A stretch of DNA of 64,000 nt from Rhizobium sp. ARZ01. Its GTDB lineage: Bacteria > Pseudomonadota > Alphaproteobacteria > Rhizobiales > Rhizobiaceae. Below the pieces are notes generated by a model that worked only from the letters and a program-made list of their open reading frames with translations, was not told the origin of the DNA and did not search any database. The DNA is taken from contig NZ_JACVAE010000005.1 in the NCBI RefSeq assembly GCF_014851675.1, positions 124,001-188,000 of the forward strand, given 5' to 3'. The position numbers and the translations under genes are program-made. This document shows, in pieces, positions 57,583 through 64,000 of this stretch. Numbering within the stretch: position 1 is the first letter of the stretch; each line of letters starts with the position of its first letter.

Positions 57583-57851
57583 CAGGCCAAATCTGGGAGC
57601 TTCAACGAATATTCTTGAACAGGGGCCGGGAGAATTTTACCTCCTCTGTCCAGAGGAAAAGCAGACACCGCAGGTTTTGAACCGCAATTTTACGGCGATC
57701 GCTGGCGAGAATGAGTCTCGTTTGATCGACGGAGGGATAACTGCGCGCTTTTTTCTCTGGCATTGGCGCCGAATGAAAAAGGACCGGCCGGTCCCGGAAC
57801 CGACGGTTCGCAACCAACCGCCCTGCACGATCAGGGCCGAAAGGAACAGAC
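57583..57851. promoter_or_regulatory. Leader region of the precursor gene
   Basis: 269 bp between the exporters and the precursor. Contains the palindrome GGACCGGCCGGTCC (57781-57794) and A/T-richer stretches around 57640 and 57740 that could hold a promoter for separate, strong precursor expression. No gene is supported. Confidence 0.45.
57781..57794. repeat. Perfect 14-bp palindrome
   Basis: GGACCGGCCGGTCC, 57 bp upstream of the precursor start. It may be an operator for the cluster regulator. Confidence 0.4.
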
Positions 57852-57998
57852 ATGAGCGACAAGAAGATCAAGAGCCAGGACGTCAAGACCGTCGTCAACG
57901 ACGAGCTTCCCGATGCCGCACTCGATATGGTTTCGGGCGGTTATCCGGCGCGTCCGAACATCAAGGAAATCGTCAAGGGTTCGGGCTTCGGCCGTTAA
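57852..57998 (+). CDS. Double-glycine peptide precursor
   Basis: A 48-residue peptide with AAGGAA 5 bp upstream. The leader MSDKKIKSQDVKTVVNDELP continues DAALDMVSGG; the EL...L..VSGG pattern is the classic C39-peptidase recognition sequence. The predicted core is YPARPNIKEIVKGSGFGR, 18 residues, net charge about +3, no Cys. It lies right after the exporters, so it is the probable substrate. The peptide is not one I know. A longer frame from 57677 in another register is a shadow. Confidence 0.85.
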   Translation: MSDKKIKSQDVKTVVNDELPDAALDMVSGGYPARPNIKEIVKGSGFGR

Positions 57999-58003
57999 AA
58001 AAT

Positions 58004-58030
58004 CATCCGGCCTCTTCTAAAGGCCGGATG
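58004..58030. terminator. Hairpin after the precursor gene
   Basis: Perfect arms CATCCGGCCT and AGGCCGGATG (10 bp, 7-base loop), 5 bp after the precursor stop. No T-run follows on the plus strand (an A-run precedes), so it may be a processing or mRNA-stabilising stem that favours precursor over GNAT expression. Confidence 0.6.
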
Positions 58031-58080
58031 GTGAACCTGCGGGTATCCGCGACAAAGGTTGCGGATACCGGTCCAAGAAA

Positions 58081-59019
58081 ATGGGGAAAACGGGAATGCT
58101 TGCCCCGAATACTCATTCATTTACCGTCGAGAGACGAAATTCTATCGCCGGCGCTGAGGCGCAGCGAATGACATTCCCGGCCTACCGGTCGTTGCTGGAC
58201 GGTGCGCCGGGCCACGACATTTTTGTCGCGTCTCAGGGAACGGAACTGTGCGGACTGGCGCTGTGGCGTGAGAGTGAAGAGGGCGGCAGGCGGCTCCTGT
58301 CGATCTTTACTGCTTCGGTGTGGCGCAGAAGAGGCGTGGCGCGCGCACTCCTGCGACAGGCGCAGGAAACCTATCGCTTTGCCGGAGCTGGCAAACTGGC
58401 GGCTTTCTGGTCGGACAGCCTGCCGGGTGCGGAACCCTTTTCCAGGCTCCTCGCGTCGCTTGGCTGGAGCATACCGGCACTTGATTGCGTCCGCATTTCC
58501 GCCAATGCCCAGCAGACGAAAATCTGGTCCGACAGCCGCCGCATGGAGCGCATGACCATCCGTCCGGGCATTGAGTTTCGCGAATTCGGCGCCGTGAGCG
58601 CTGCCGAGCGGACCGAGATCGACAGGCTTCTCGAAGCCGAGGGCGTCCCGGCCCGCTGGCGTCCCTTCGACCCGCTCGAAAACGTCAATCAGCAACTCTC
58701 GCTGCTCATGTACCGCAACACGCACCTTGACGGCTGGATTGTGGTACAAGACAGCGCGCCGAGCGAGGTTTGGTTCTACAGCCTATACAACAGGGGCCTC
58801 TCAGCCAGCGCGGGGGCATTGATGCCCCTTCTTGTGGAGGTTTGCCGCCGGCACCATGCCGCCTTTGGCCCGACTGGGCGCTGGCGCTACAATACAGGGC
58901 CGGATCATCCCGGTATGGCTGCCTTCCTGGATCGGTATGCTGAGGAGTTCGCCGATTTTCACGATCGCCACCTCTACTCCACCTTCACTCCCACTGGGGC
59001 GCCGAGCGCGACGGTATGA
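58081..59019 (+). CDS. GNAT acetyltransferase of the peptide cluster
   Basis: A 312-residue GNAT protein. The first domain has the acetyl-CoA-binding pattern LSIFTASVWRRRGVARALLR. A second, weaker GNAT-like fold (VWFYSLYNRGLSASAGALM ... RRHHAAFGPTGRWRYN) follows, as in tandem GNATs. It could acetylate the precursor, or give self-immunity as MccE does for microcin C; neither is shown by the sequence. The 3' end overlaps the convergent ABC gene by 46 bp. Confidence 0.8.
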   Translation: MGKTGMLAPNTHSFTVERRNSIAGAEAQRMTFPAYRSLLDGAPGHDIFVASQGTELCGLALWRESEEGGRRLLSIFTASVWRRRGVARALLRQAQETYRFAGAGKLAAFWSDSLPGAEPFSRLLASLGWSIPALDCVRISANAQQTKIWSDSRRMERMTIRPGIEFREFGAVSAAERTEIDRLLEAEGVPARWRPFDPLENVNQQLSLLMYRNTHLDGWIVVQDSAPSEVWFYSLYNRGLSASAGALMPLLVEVCRRHHAAFGPTGRWRYNTGPDHPGMAAFLDRYAEEFADFHDRHLYSTFTPTGAPSATV

Positions 59020-60668
59020 TCGGCCAGCGCCAGAACGTCCGGCCGATGTGAAACGATGACGACGGCGACATCTTGGGCGCGCGCATTGGCGAGAATCCGC
59101 GCGGCCGTGTCGGTGTCGAGGCAGGATAGCGTTTCGTCCAAGAAAAGGATCCTGGGGCGGGCAGCGAAGCAGCGCGCGATGGCGATGCGAGCGCTGAGTG
59201 CGCGCGGCATCGCGCCTTCGATCATCAAGGTAAGATAGCCCATCGGCAGGGCCGAGATCTCCTCATGCACGCAGGCGACCTGTGTCGCTGCCTCGATGGC
59301 GTTCGACGACATGTCGGCAAGTCCTGCGCCGATCACAGCGGAAATCGTGCCGGGCTCATCGCGCTCGTCTTGCATGACGCAGGCGGCGGATGCGCGCCAA
59401 GCTTTCGCGTGCGTGCCGTCGAGAGGCGTGCCGTTCAGTAGCAGGTGGCCCGCTCGCGGCTGCTCCAGCCCCATCAAAAGGCGCATCAGTGTGGATTTGC
59501 CGATCCCCGACGGACCCGTGAGCGCCAGAACCTCTCCAGGCCTCAGCCAAAAGGAGACGGGTTGAAACAGGGGCGCGCCGGTGCCGTGGGCGTGGCCGAC
59601 GGCTCTTGCCTCCAGGCTGACGAAGGGCGAAGGTTCAGCCGCAGCGCCGGTGCTGGTTTGGCGCGCAAGCGGCGGCTTGACCCTTCGCAAGCGCAGGGCC
59701 GCCCTTGCCCCAGATATCGCAGCCTTGCCGAGGGCAAGGGCGAACAGTGCCGCCACAGGGGAGGCGTTCGCCGATGTTGCGGCATAGGCGGCAAGCGGTG
59801 TCAGGGTCAGTCCCGCAAGGTCGATGCTGCGGGCAAAATCGTCGAATGCGGATTGCCGGTGCAGGCGGCGTATCCGGTCCGCCAGAAAATTTCGCGCCTC
59901 TTGCAGCCGCTCGCTAAGTTGGCCGTATCCGATGGACCATGGGGCATATTTGAGCGAGCCGGTCCGTCGCAACGCCGCTTCCGCCCGCTCATGCATTCGC
60001 AGGCCATGCGCCATGCCGAGCCCGTCGCAAATCGCGGCGGCGACAGCGAAAACCGCTGCGGCGAGCAACGGCGCAACCGTGCCGGCCGCCCCGGCTGTGA
60101 GGGAAAGCGCAAGGAGTGCGGACAGGCCCGTCGGAAGCCAAGCCTGCAATTCCATCCGTGCACAGAAACGTGCCATTTTTGCGTGAATGGCACGGCTTTC
60201 CCGCCTATCCGCATGGGCGCGACGGTCTCCCGGCGAAGAAAGAAGCCTGTCCCATGACCGGTGGCGTACCGCCATGCGGGCATCGCGCAGGCCGCGCAGG
60301 GCAGCCGTTTGACCGGCATAGGCGAGAAATAAAAGTCCAACGGCGAAGAGAACGGGTCGAAGCAAGTCGACCCAGTTTGAGGCTTCCGCCTGCCAAAGCC
60401 AAAGGGCACCGCCCGGTGCCAGCCAACCGGCCTGCATGAGCATGGCCAGCCACGGCGGGGAAACCCGCAAAGCCTGTCCCCGTTCGGCAAAGGCATAAAG
60501 TTTGAGGTCCCCGCTCGCTGTTTCCGCCAGCCGGCGATACGCCGCCGTTCCGGGTCGGACGATACGCTCGTCTTCCTCGGTCTCGCCGGTCAGAACTGGG
60601 CCAATGTCCTCGCCGCGCCAATGTCCTGCCAGCGGTCGGATGCGTCGTCGCCAATAGCGCCTGCTCAT
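58974..60668 (-). CDS. ABC exporter subunit with intact Walker motifs but degenerate signature
   Basis: A 564-residue half-transporter. Walker A (GPSGIGKST, residues 385-393), the Q-loop (VMQDE), Walker B (ILFLDE, 507-512) and the H-loop (VSHRPD) are all present. The signature that should read LSGGQ is ALSARIA (about 490-495). The membrane domain is about residues 85-330. The ATG overlaps the stop of the upstream partner (ATGA). It is convergent with the GNAT gene. Confidence 0.88.
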   Translation of the reverse strand: MSRRYWRRRIRPLAGHWRGEDIGPVLTGETEEDERIVRPGTAAYRRLAETASGDLKLYAFAERGQALRVSPPWLAMLMQAGWLAPGGALWLWQAEASNWVDLLRPVLFAVGLLFLAYAGQTAALRGLRDARMAVRHRSWDRLLSSPGDRRAHADRRESRAIHAKMARFCARMELQAWLPTGLSALLALSLTAGAAGTVAPLLAAAVFAVAAAICDGLGMAHGLRMHERAEAALRRTGSLKYAPWSIGYGQLSERLQEARNFLADRIRRLHRQSAFDDFARSIDLAGLTLTPLAAYAATSANASPVAALFALALGKAAISGARAALRLRRVKPPLARQTSTGAAAEPSPFVSLEARAVGHAHGTGAPLFQPVSFWLRPGEVLALTGPSGIGKSTLMRLLMGLEQPRAGHLLLNGTPLDGTHAKAWRASAACVMQDERDEPGTISAVIGAGLADMSSNAIEAATQVACVHEEISALPMGYLTLMIEGAMPRALSARIAIARCFAARPRILFLDETLSCLDTDTAARILANARAQDVAVVIVSHRPDVLALADHTVALGAPVGVKVE

Positions 60669-62653
60669 GGCAAGTCTTCCGCTGAACCAAGCGCCAAACG
60701 ATGGCTGGCCAGCTCAACTGACAGGTGGCGCAAAGACGAGACCACCAATGTCAGGCCGGATTTGCGCAAGCGCACAAGAATGCGCTCGGCAAGCTCCGCC
60801 TCGACCGAATCGAGCATCCTGTCGATGACGAGAAGACGGGGCTGGGCAAGGAGGGCGCGCGCGAGATGCAGCCGTGCCCTCTGGCCGCCGCTGAGCTCCG
60901 GCGCACCGGCGGCAAGATAGAGGTCAAGCCCCCCGCGCGGCCCAAGCGCTCCAGCCAGTTCCACCAGGTCGAGTATTTTGTTCTTCTCCGCGTCGCTTCC
61001 GGCGGCCAGGAAACGTCGCACGCTGCCCCGCGGCATCGGTTCCTCGCCGTCGAGAAGAACGATTCCCGCTTGCGGCCCGCAACATTGGTGACCGTTCACC
61101 AAAACCTGACCTTCGGATGGCGTGAGGAGCCCGGTGCTCAAGCGGCACAGCAGGCTGTGGCCGCTGCCGGAGCGGCCTTCCACCGCAAGCAATCCGCCAG
61201 CGGGCAATAGGAAGCTGACAGGCCCAAGTACATTCTCGGACCGCTCGAACGGCCGCCAGCTTACGCCGCGAAATTCGAGGGCGTGGAGCCCGTCCGCCGT
61301 CCGCTCAACGGCCGACTCAACAAGCAAACCATCCGCAGGAGTGTCGGAAAGACGAGCGTAGCTGGTCTCGGCCGCGCGCTTGCTTGCCAACCCATCAACG
61401 AGGCGGAAGCATAGGAAGACGGCCATGAGCCCGCACCACAGCATGGCCAGAGTCCTGTCGCCGCTCGCGGCGAAGGCTGGCGCAAGACTGGCCGCAATCG
61501 TAATCAAAAAAAGAAGTGTACGGCGTTGGTTTTCCTCCACGGCGGCAAAGATGGGCTTTACCGACTGTGTTGTCAGGCCGGAGAGACGGACGAACATCGT
61601 CTGCGGGCCGGCCCCAAGGCGCCAACGAGCAACAGGCGCAAACAGCATTGCCGGAAGAAGGCCGGGCTCGGCCTCCAAATCACTTCTCTGGGCGTGTCGT
61701 TGTCCCCGCCCGCTGGATGTAGCGATGAACAAGCTGCATGCCACAAGCAGCAGCAGGCTTTGTGCAAGGCCAAAAAGCCCCGCAAGGAACGGCGGAAACG
61801 CCAGACAGGCGGCAAGCGCGGGCAGGAATATGACGTTTCGCTGCAGGAGCGGGTCGGTGAGAGGTACAATTGCGGACAACATCGCATCGAGTCGGTACCG
61901 CCCTGAAAGAACCATGTCCTGGGCGGGCCAGCGCTTCACTTGTTCTTCGAGGCATGCAGCATGTCTTTCGGCACTGCTGCGGGCGGCAAGGCGGGTTCCC
62001 CGCATGACTAGGCCGTCCCCGGCAAGCAAAAGCAGGATTGAAATAAGCGTCAAGCCGATCTGTCCTGTCGTCAGCGCCAGCGGGGTAGCGACTGCGCTAG
62101 CCGCAAGGAGCGTTGCAGGAAGACAGGCAGGACCCCAGCGCGCATTTCCCCATTGGATCAGGCGCCTCCGCTCGGCTTCGCTCGGCTCTTTTGATACGAT
62201 GGTGAGGACGATGCCGGTGAACTGGCGCGAAAATTCACGCATATCCAACTCGACCACTCCTTCGGCGGGATCGTTGAGGCGAACCCTCGCCGGGGAGACG
62301 GCCTCGAGCACTGCGAAATGGAGGAAGCGCAGATGCACGATTGCGGGGAGCGGTACAGTGGCCAAGCCGTCGAGGTCGAGCCGCCGGGCTGTCGCGGAGA
62401 AGCCTTCCTCTCGTGCCGCATCACGGAGGTGCCGCAACGTCGACCCCGCCAGCGGGGAGCAGATTCGGCGCCGAAGGACATCGAGTGGGATGTCCCGGCC
62501 ATAGTGCGCCATGAGCATGGCAAGGGCTACGGCACCACATTCCGCCGCCATACCTTGTAGGCGCTGCGGTGTTGCGACGAAACCATCACCGCTCATCTGT
62601 GTGAAACGCTTGTAGGACGGCCCCAGATGCCGCCAGATTTGGTTGAATGCCAT
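60665..62653 (-). CDS. C39-peptidase ABC exporter subunit with a degenerate ATPase
   Basis: About 662 residues from ATG 62653 (MAFNQIWRHLGPSYKRFTQM); the frame extends to 62737. The C39 domain keeps Q61, C67 (AAECGAVALAM), H140 (FLHFAVLEAV) and D156 (LNDPAEG), numbered from 62737. The ATPase has GRSGSGHSLL, with His in place of the Walker A Lys, and LLVIDRM, with Arg in place of the catalytic Glu, and lacks the H-loop His. The signature ELSGGQRARLHLARAL is intact. Confidence 0.88.
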   Translation of the reverse strand: MAFNQIWRHLGPSYKRFTQMSGDGFVATPQRLQGMAAECGAVALAMLMAHYGRDIPLDVLRRRICSPLAGSTLRHLRDAAREEGFSATARRLDLDGLATVPLPAIVHLRFLHFAVLEAVSPARVRLNDPAEGVVELDMREFSRQFTGIVLTIVSKEPSEAERRRLIQWGNARWGPACLPATLLAASAVATPLALTTGQIGLTLISILLLLAGDGLVMRGTRLAARSSAERHAACLEEQVKRWPAQDMVLSGRYRLDAMLSAIVPLTDPLLQRNVIFLPALAACLAFPPFLAGLFGLAQSLLLLVACSLFIATSSGRGQRHAQRSDLEAEPGLLPAMLFAPVARWRLGAGPQTMFVRLSGLTTQSVKPIFAAVEENQRRTLLFLITIAASLAPAFAASGDRTLAMLWCGLMAVFLCFRLVDGLASKRAAETSYARLSDTPADGLLVESAVERTADGLHALEFRGVSWRPFERSENVLGPVSFLLPAGGLLAVEGRSGSGHSLLCRLSTGLLTPSEGQVLVNGHQCCGPQAGIVLLDGEEPMPRGSVRRFLAAGSDAEKNKILDLVELAGALGPRGGLDLYLAAGAPELSGGQRARLHLARALLAQPRLLVIDRMLDSVEAELAERILVRLRKSGLTLVVSSLRHLSVELASHRLALGSAEDLP

Positions 62654-62754
62654 GCTTGACTCTTTTGGCCGGCGAGCGTAGCGGCGAATTGGAAACTCCC
62701 TGCGCATAGACACCGGGGAGCGTTCGCAGATCAACAAACTTTAGGTCCAATATT

Positions 62755-62931
62755 GTGGGCAATGAAACAAACGGCCAGAGCGGCTCAGTCCGTTACCGCA
62801 AGGAGGCACTCGATCGCTTGGCCGAGGGTGAGCAACTGGATGAAATCGTAGCCATGCGCGCCAATGCGCGTACGCCGCTCGTTGCCGGCCTAATATTGAT
62901 CGCGGCAAGTCTTGTCCTTTTGGCGGCGTGA
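62755..62931 (+). pseudogene. Truncated N-terminus of a second HlyD-like adaptor
   Basis: A GTG-started frame of 58 codons: RYRKEALDRLAEGEQLDEIV, then a membrane segment LVAGLILIAASLVLLAA. It closely resembles the start of the HlyD protein at 51934 (FRKEALEQNF...EEAV, then a membrane helix). It stops just after the membrane segment, where unrelated autotransporter sequence begins. It is divergent from the second exporter pair. Confidence 0.7.
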
Positions 62932-62975
62932 CCCTTCCGGCAATCCTGCCACCCCTTTCGTCCATTTCGTGCTCT

Positions 62976-63197
62976 CATGCCTTCGGCGACACCACGCCGA
63001 CGGCCAGCCAGGCGTTCTCGGCCGGTGACGTCTTCACCATTGCCGGCGTACCGATCGCCAAAAACAATGCGGTGATCGAGGCGGGTCTTGACCTCAGCCT
63101 GACGCCGGACGCCACCTTCGGCCTGTCCTATACCGGCCAGTTCGCCGCCGACGCTCGCGATAGCGGGTTCAAGGCAAACCTCGCAGTGAGGTTCTGA
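62976..63197 (+). pseudogene. Autotransporter beta-barrel C-terminal fragment
   Basis: GDVFTIAGVPIAKNNAVIEA, GLDLSLTPDATFGLSYTGQF and the end FKANLAVRF-stop match the last strands of an autotransporter barrel (C-terminal Phe). Passenger and most of the barrel are missing. The junction with the HlyD remnant marks a deletion or recombination point. Confidence 0.8.
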
Positions 63198-63216
63198 GCA
63201 TGGGCTCCGTTCACCC

Positions 63217-63520
63217 ATGACGCTCGGCCGCTACCTCGCCCTCGCCGCGATGATGATCACCGGGGCTGTCCTGCCCGCGGCCCCGGCCTTGGCCGAGGCG
63301 GGTGCTGCCCTGCCGGGTGGCGCATCCTCGTTGCGGGAGACCTATTAGGACTGAGGCGTCGCCTGCGCGACGTCAACGACACAAAGCTGTGTGTAGTCTC
63401 CCAACAGCAAGCCCGGCAGGATGGCAGCGCGTGCTCGCGCTCGAACTGCAGTCCGCTGCCGGCGATGCCGCAACCGGCACACTTGCCTGCCCTTCGGCCT
63501 GCTGCTCGACCAACGCCAGT
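63217..63520 (+). pseudogene. IalB-like (invasion-associated locus B) gene remnant
   Basis: MTLGRYLALAAMMITGAVLP with signal peptide, then GASSLRETY-stop. After the stop the homology continues in broken frames (VACATSTTQSCVVSQQQARQ, then LALELQSAAGDAATGTLA). The start is intact but the gene is interrupted by a stop and frameshifts. Confidence 0.7.
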
Positions 63521-63529
63521 GAGGGGCGG

Positions 63530-64000
63530 AATCCTACGCTAAGGTTTTGGCAGTCGGGTCTTCGAGGATTTCGTTGACCAGGCTGCGCAGGCGTGGCGTC
63601 GCCGTCACCTATGTTGCGAGACCTGGGCTGAACTGGGTTTGCCCTCCCGGCCTGCGCATGAACAGCACCAAGTGGCGCGAGACTGAGCGCGCCGTTTGCG
63701 CGCCGCAGTCGGCTTCCACAAGTGCCAGGCATAGTTCAATCCCCGCCGTAATCCCGGCAGGGTGTAGACTGGATGCTCAGCCACAATGATCGCATCTGGC
63801 TCGATTTTGATCTGTGGCCGCAGTTCTTGTAGTAAGCCAACTGAATTCCAATGAGTTGTCGCGCGTTTGCCATCAAGAAAGCCCCCCGCAGCAAGTGCGA
63901 AGGCTCCCGTGCATACGCTGGCCAACCGGCGTGTGCTTGAAGAGCGAAGCTTCAGCCATTTGATCAGATTGGTCTCGTAGATAGCTCTTCGTAGCCCATC
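63530..64000 (-). pseudogene. GlxA-type regulator remnant (5' end beyond the window)
   Basis: From the right edge the minus strand encodes LIKWLKLRSSSTRRLASVCT, GAFALAAGGFLDGKRATTHW, NSVGLLQELRPQIKIEPDAI, then a frameshift and LVLFMRRPGGQTQFSPG, then NEILEDPTAKTLA and stop. This is the DJ-1/PfpI half of a GlxA-family AraC regulator; the frame is broken and the C-terminal AraC domain is missing. Confidence 0.7.

Noticed and set aside
57677..58171. A 164-codon plus-strand frame across the precursor region
   Set aside because: It overlaps the well-supported 48-residue precursor in another frame, has no domain and no good start; its residue mix looks like a GC-frame shadow.
62741..62965. Minus-strand 74-codon frame between the second exporter and the right edge
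   Set aside because: It lies opposite the HlyD-like remnant and the divergent promoter; no motif.

Overview
The window looks like part of a large conjugative plasmid of the Rhizobium/Agrobacterium/Sinorhizobium/Mesorhizobium type. The evidence is a Ti-plasmid-like traI-trbBCDEJLFGHI operon (minus strand, 1-9214) running divergently from a repABC replication/partition cassette (9689-13323), in the arrangement of quorum-sensing-controlled rhizobial plasmids. Several families concentrated in rhizobia are also present: DUF982, the DUF1612/RHE_PE00001 protein, SPW-repeat membrane proteins and a ROSE-type leader. No rRNA, intact tRNA or CRISPR array was seen. The trb operon runs off the left edge inside trbI and has no trbK.

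13.4-28.5 kb is accessory DNA. It holds a DnaQ-like exonuclease, a tyrosine recombinase translationally coupled to an antitoxin-like gene, a PIN-toxin/Phd-antitoxin pair, and a DUF1612 protein behind two inverted repeats of identical geometry. A defence-like block follows: a Gabija-type pair (OLD/TOPRIM nuclease plus UvrD helicase, start/stop overlapping), an AbiJ-like HEPN protein, a CoiA-like nuclease candidate, an AlbA_2 protein and a nucleotidyltransferase-HEPN fusion. Decayed relaxase, Tn3 and SDR pieces lie among and beside them.

31-48 kb is a protein-quality-control island. An operon encodes a DegQ-like protease, a NEW3-domain exported protein and an ABC ATPase/permease. Next come groESL under a CIRCE element and five small heat-shock protein genes: one divergent from groES, one behind a ROSE-like RNA thermometer, and a three-gene operon with a possible RpoH promoter. 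Three DUF982 proteins, an SPW membrane protein, an orphan gatC, and many broken genes (ISL3, IS3, IS1182, LysR, response regulator/kinase) are interspersed. Tn3 transposase halves lie near both borders (29.0-29.7 and 49.1-49.9 kb).

50.8-63.2 kb is the most distinctive region: a peptide-export island. It has a putative winged-helix regulator, a 33-codon coupled small ORF, an HlyD-like adaptor and two NHLM-type ABC exporters (the first with a C39 peptidase domain). A 48-residue double-glycine precursor with a predicted 18-residue cationic core and a GNAT acetyltransferase follow. A second, convergent exporter pair has nucleotide-binding domains degenerate in complementary ways, so that one functional ATP site is expected. 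Beside it lies the truncated N-terminus of a second HlyD-like adaptor. No lanthionine, cyclodehydratase or radical-SAM enzyme was recognised. The right end (63.0-64.0 kb) contains decayed autotransporter, IalB and GlxA-type fragments.
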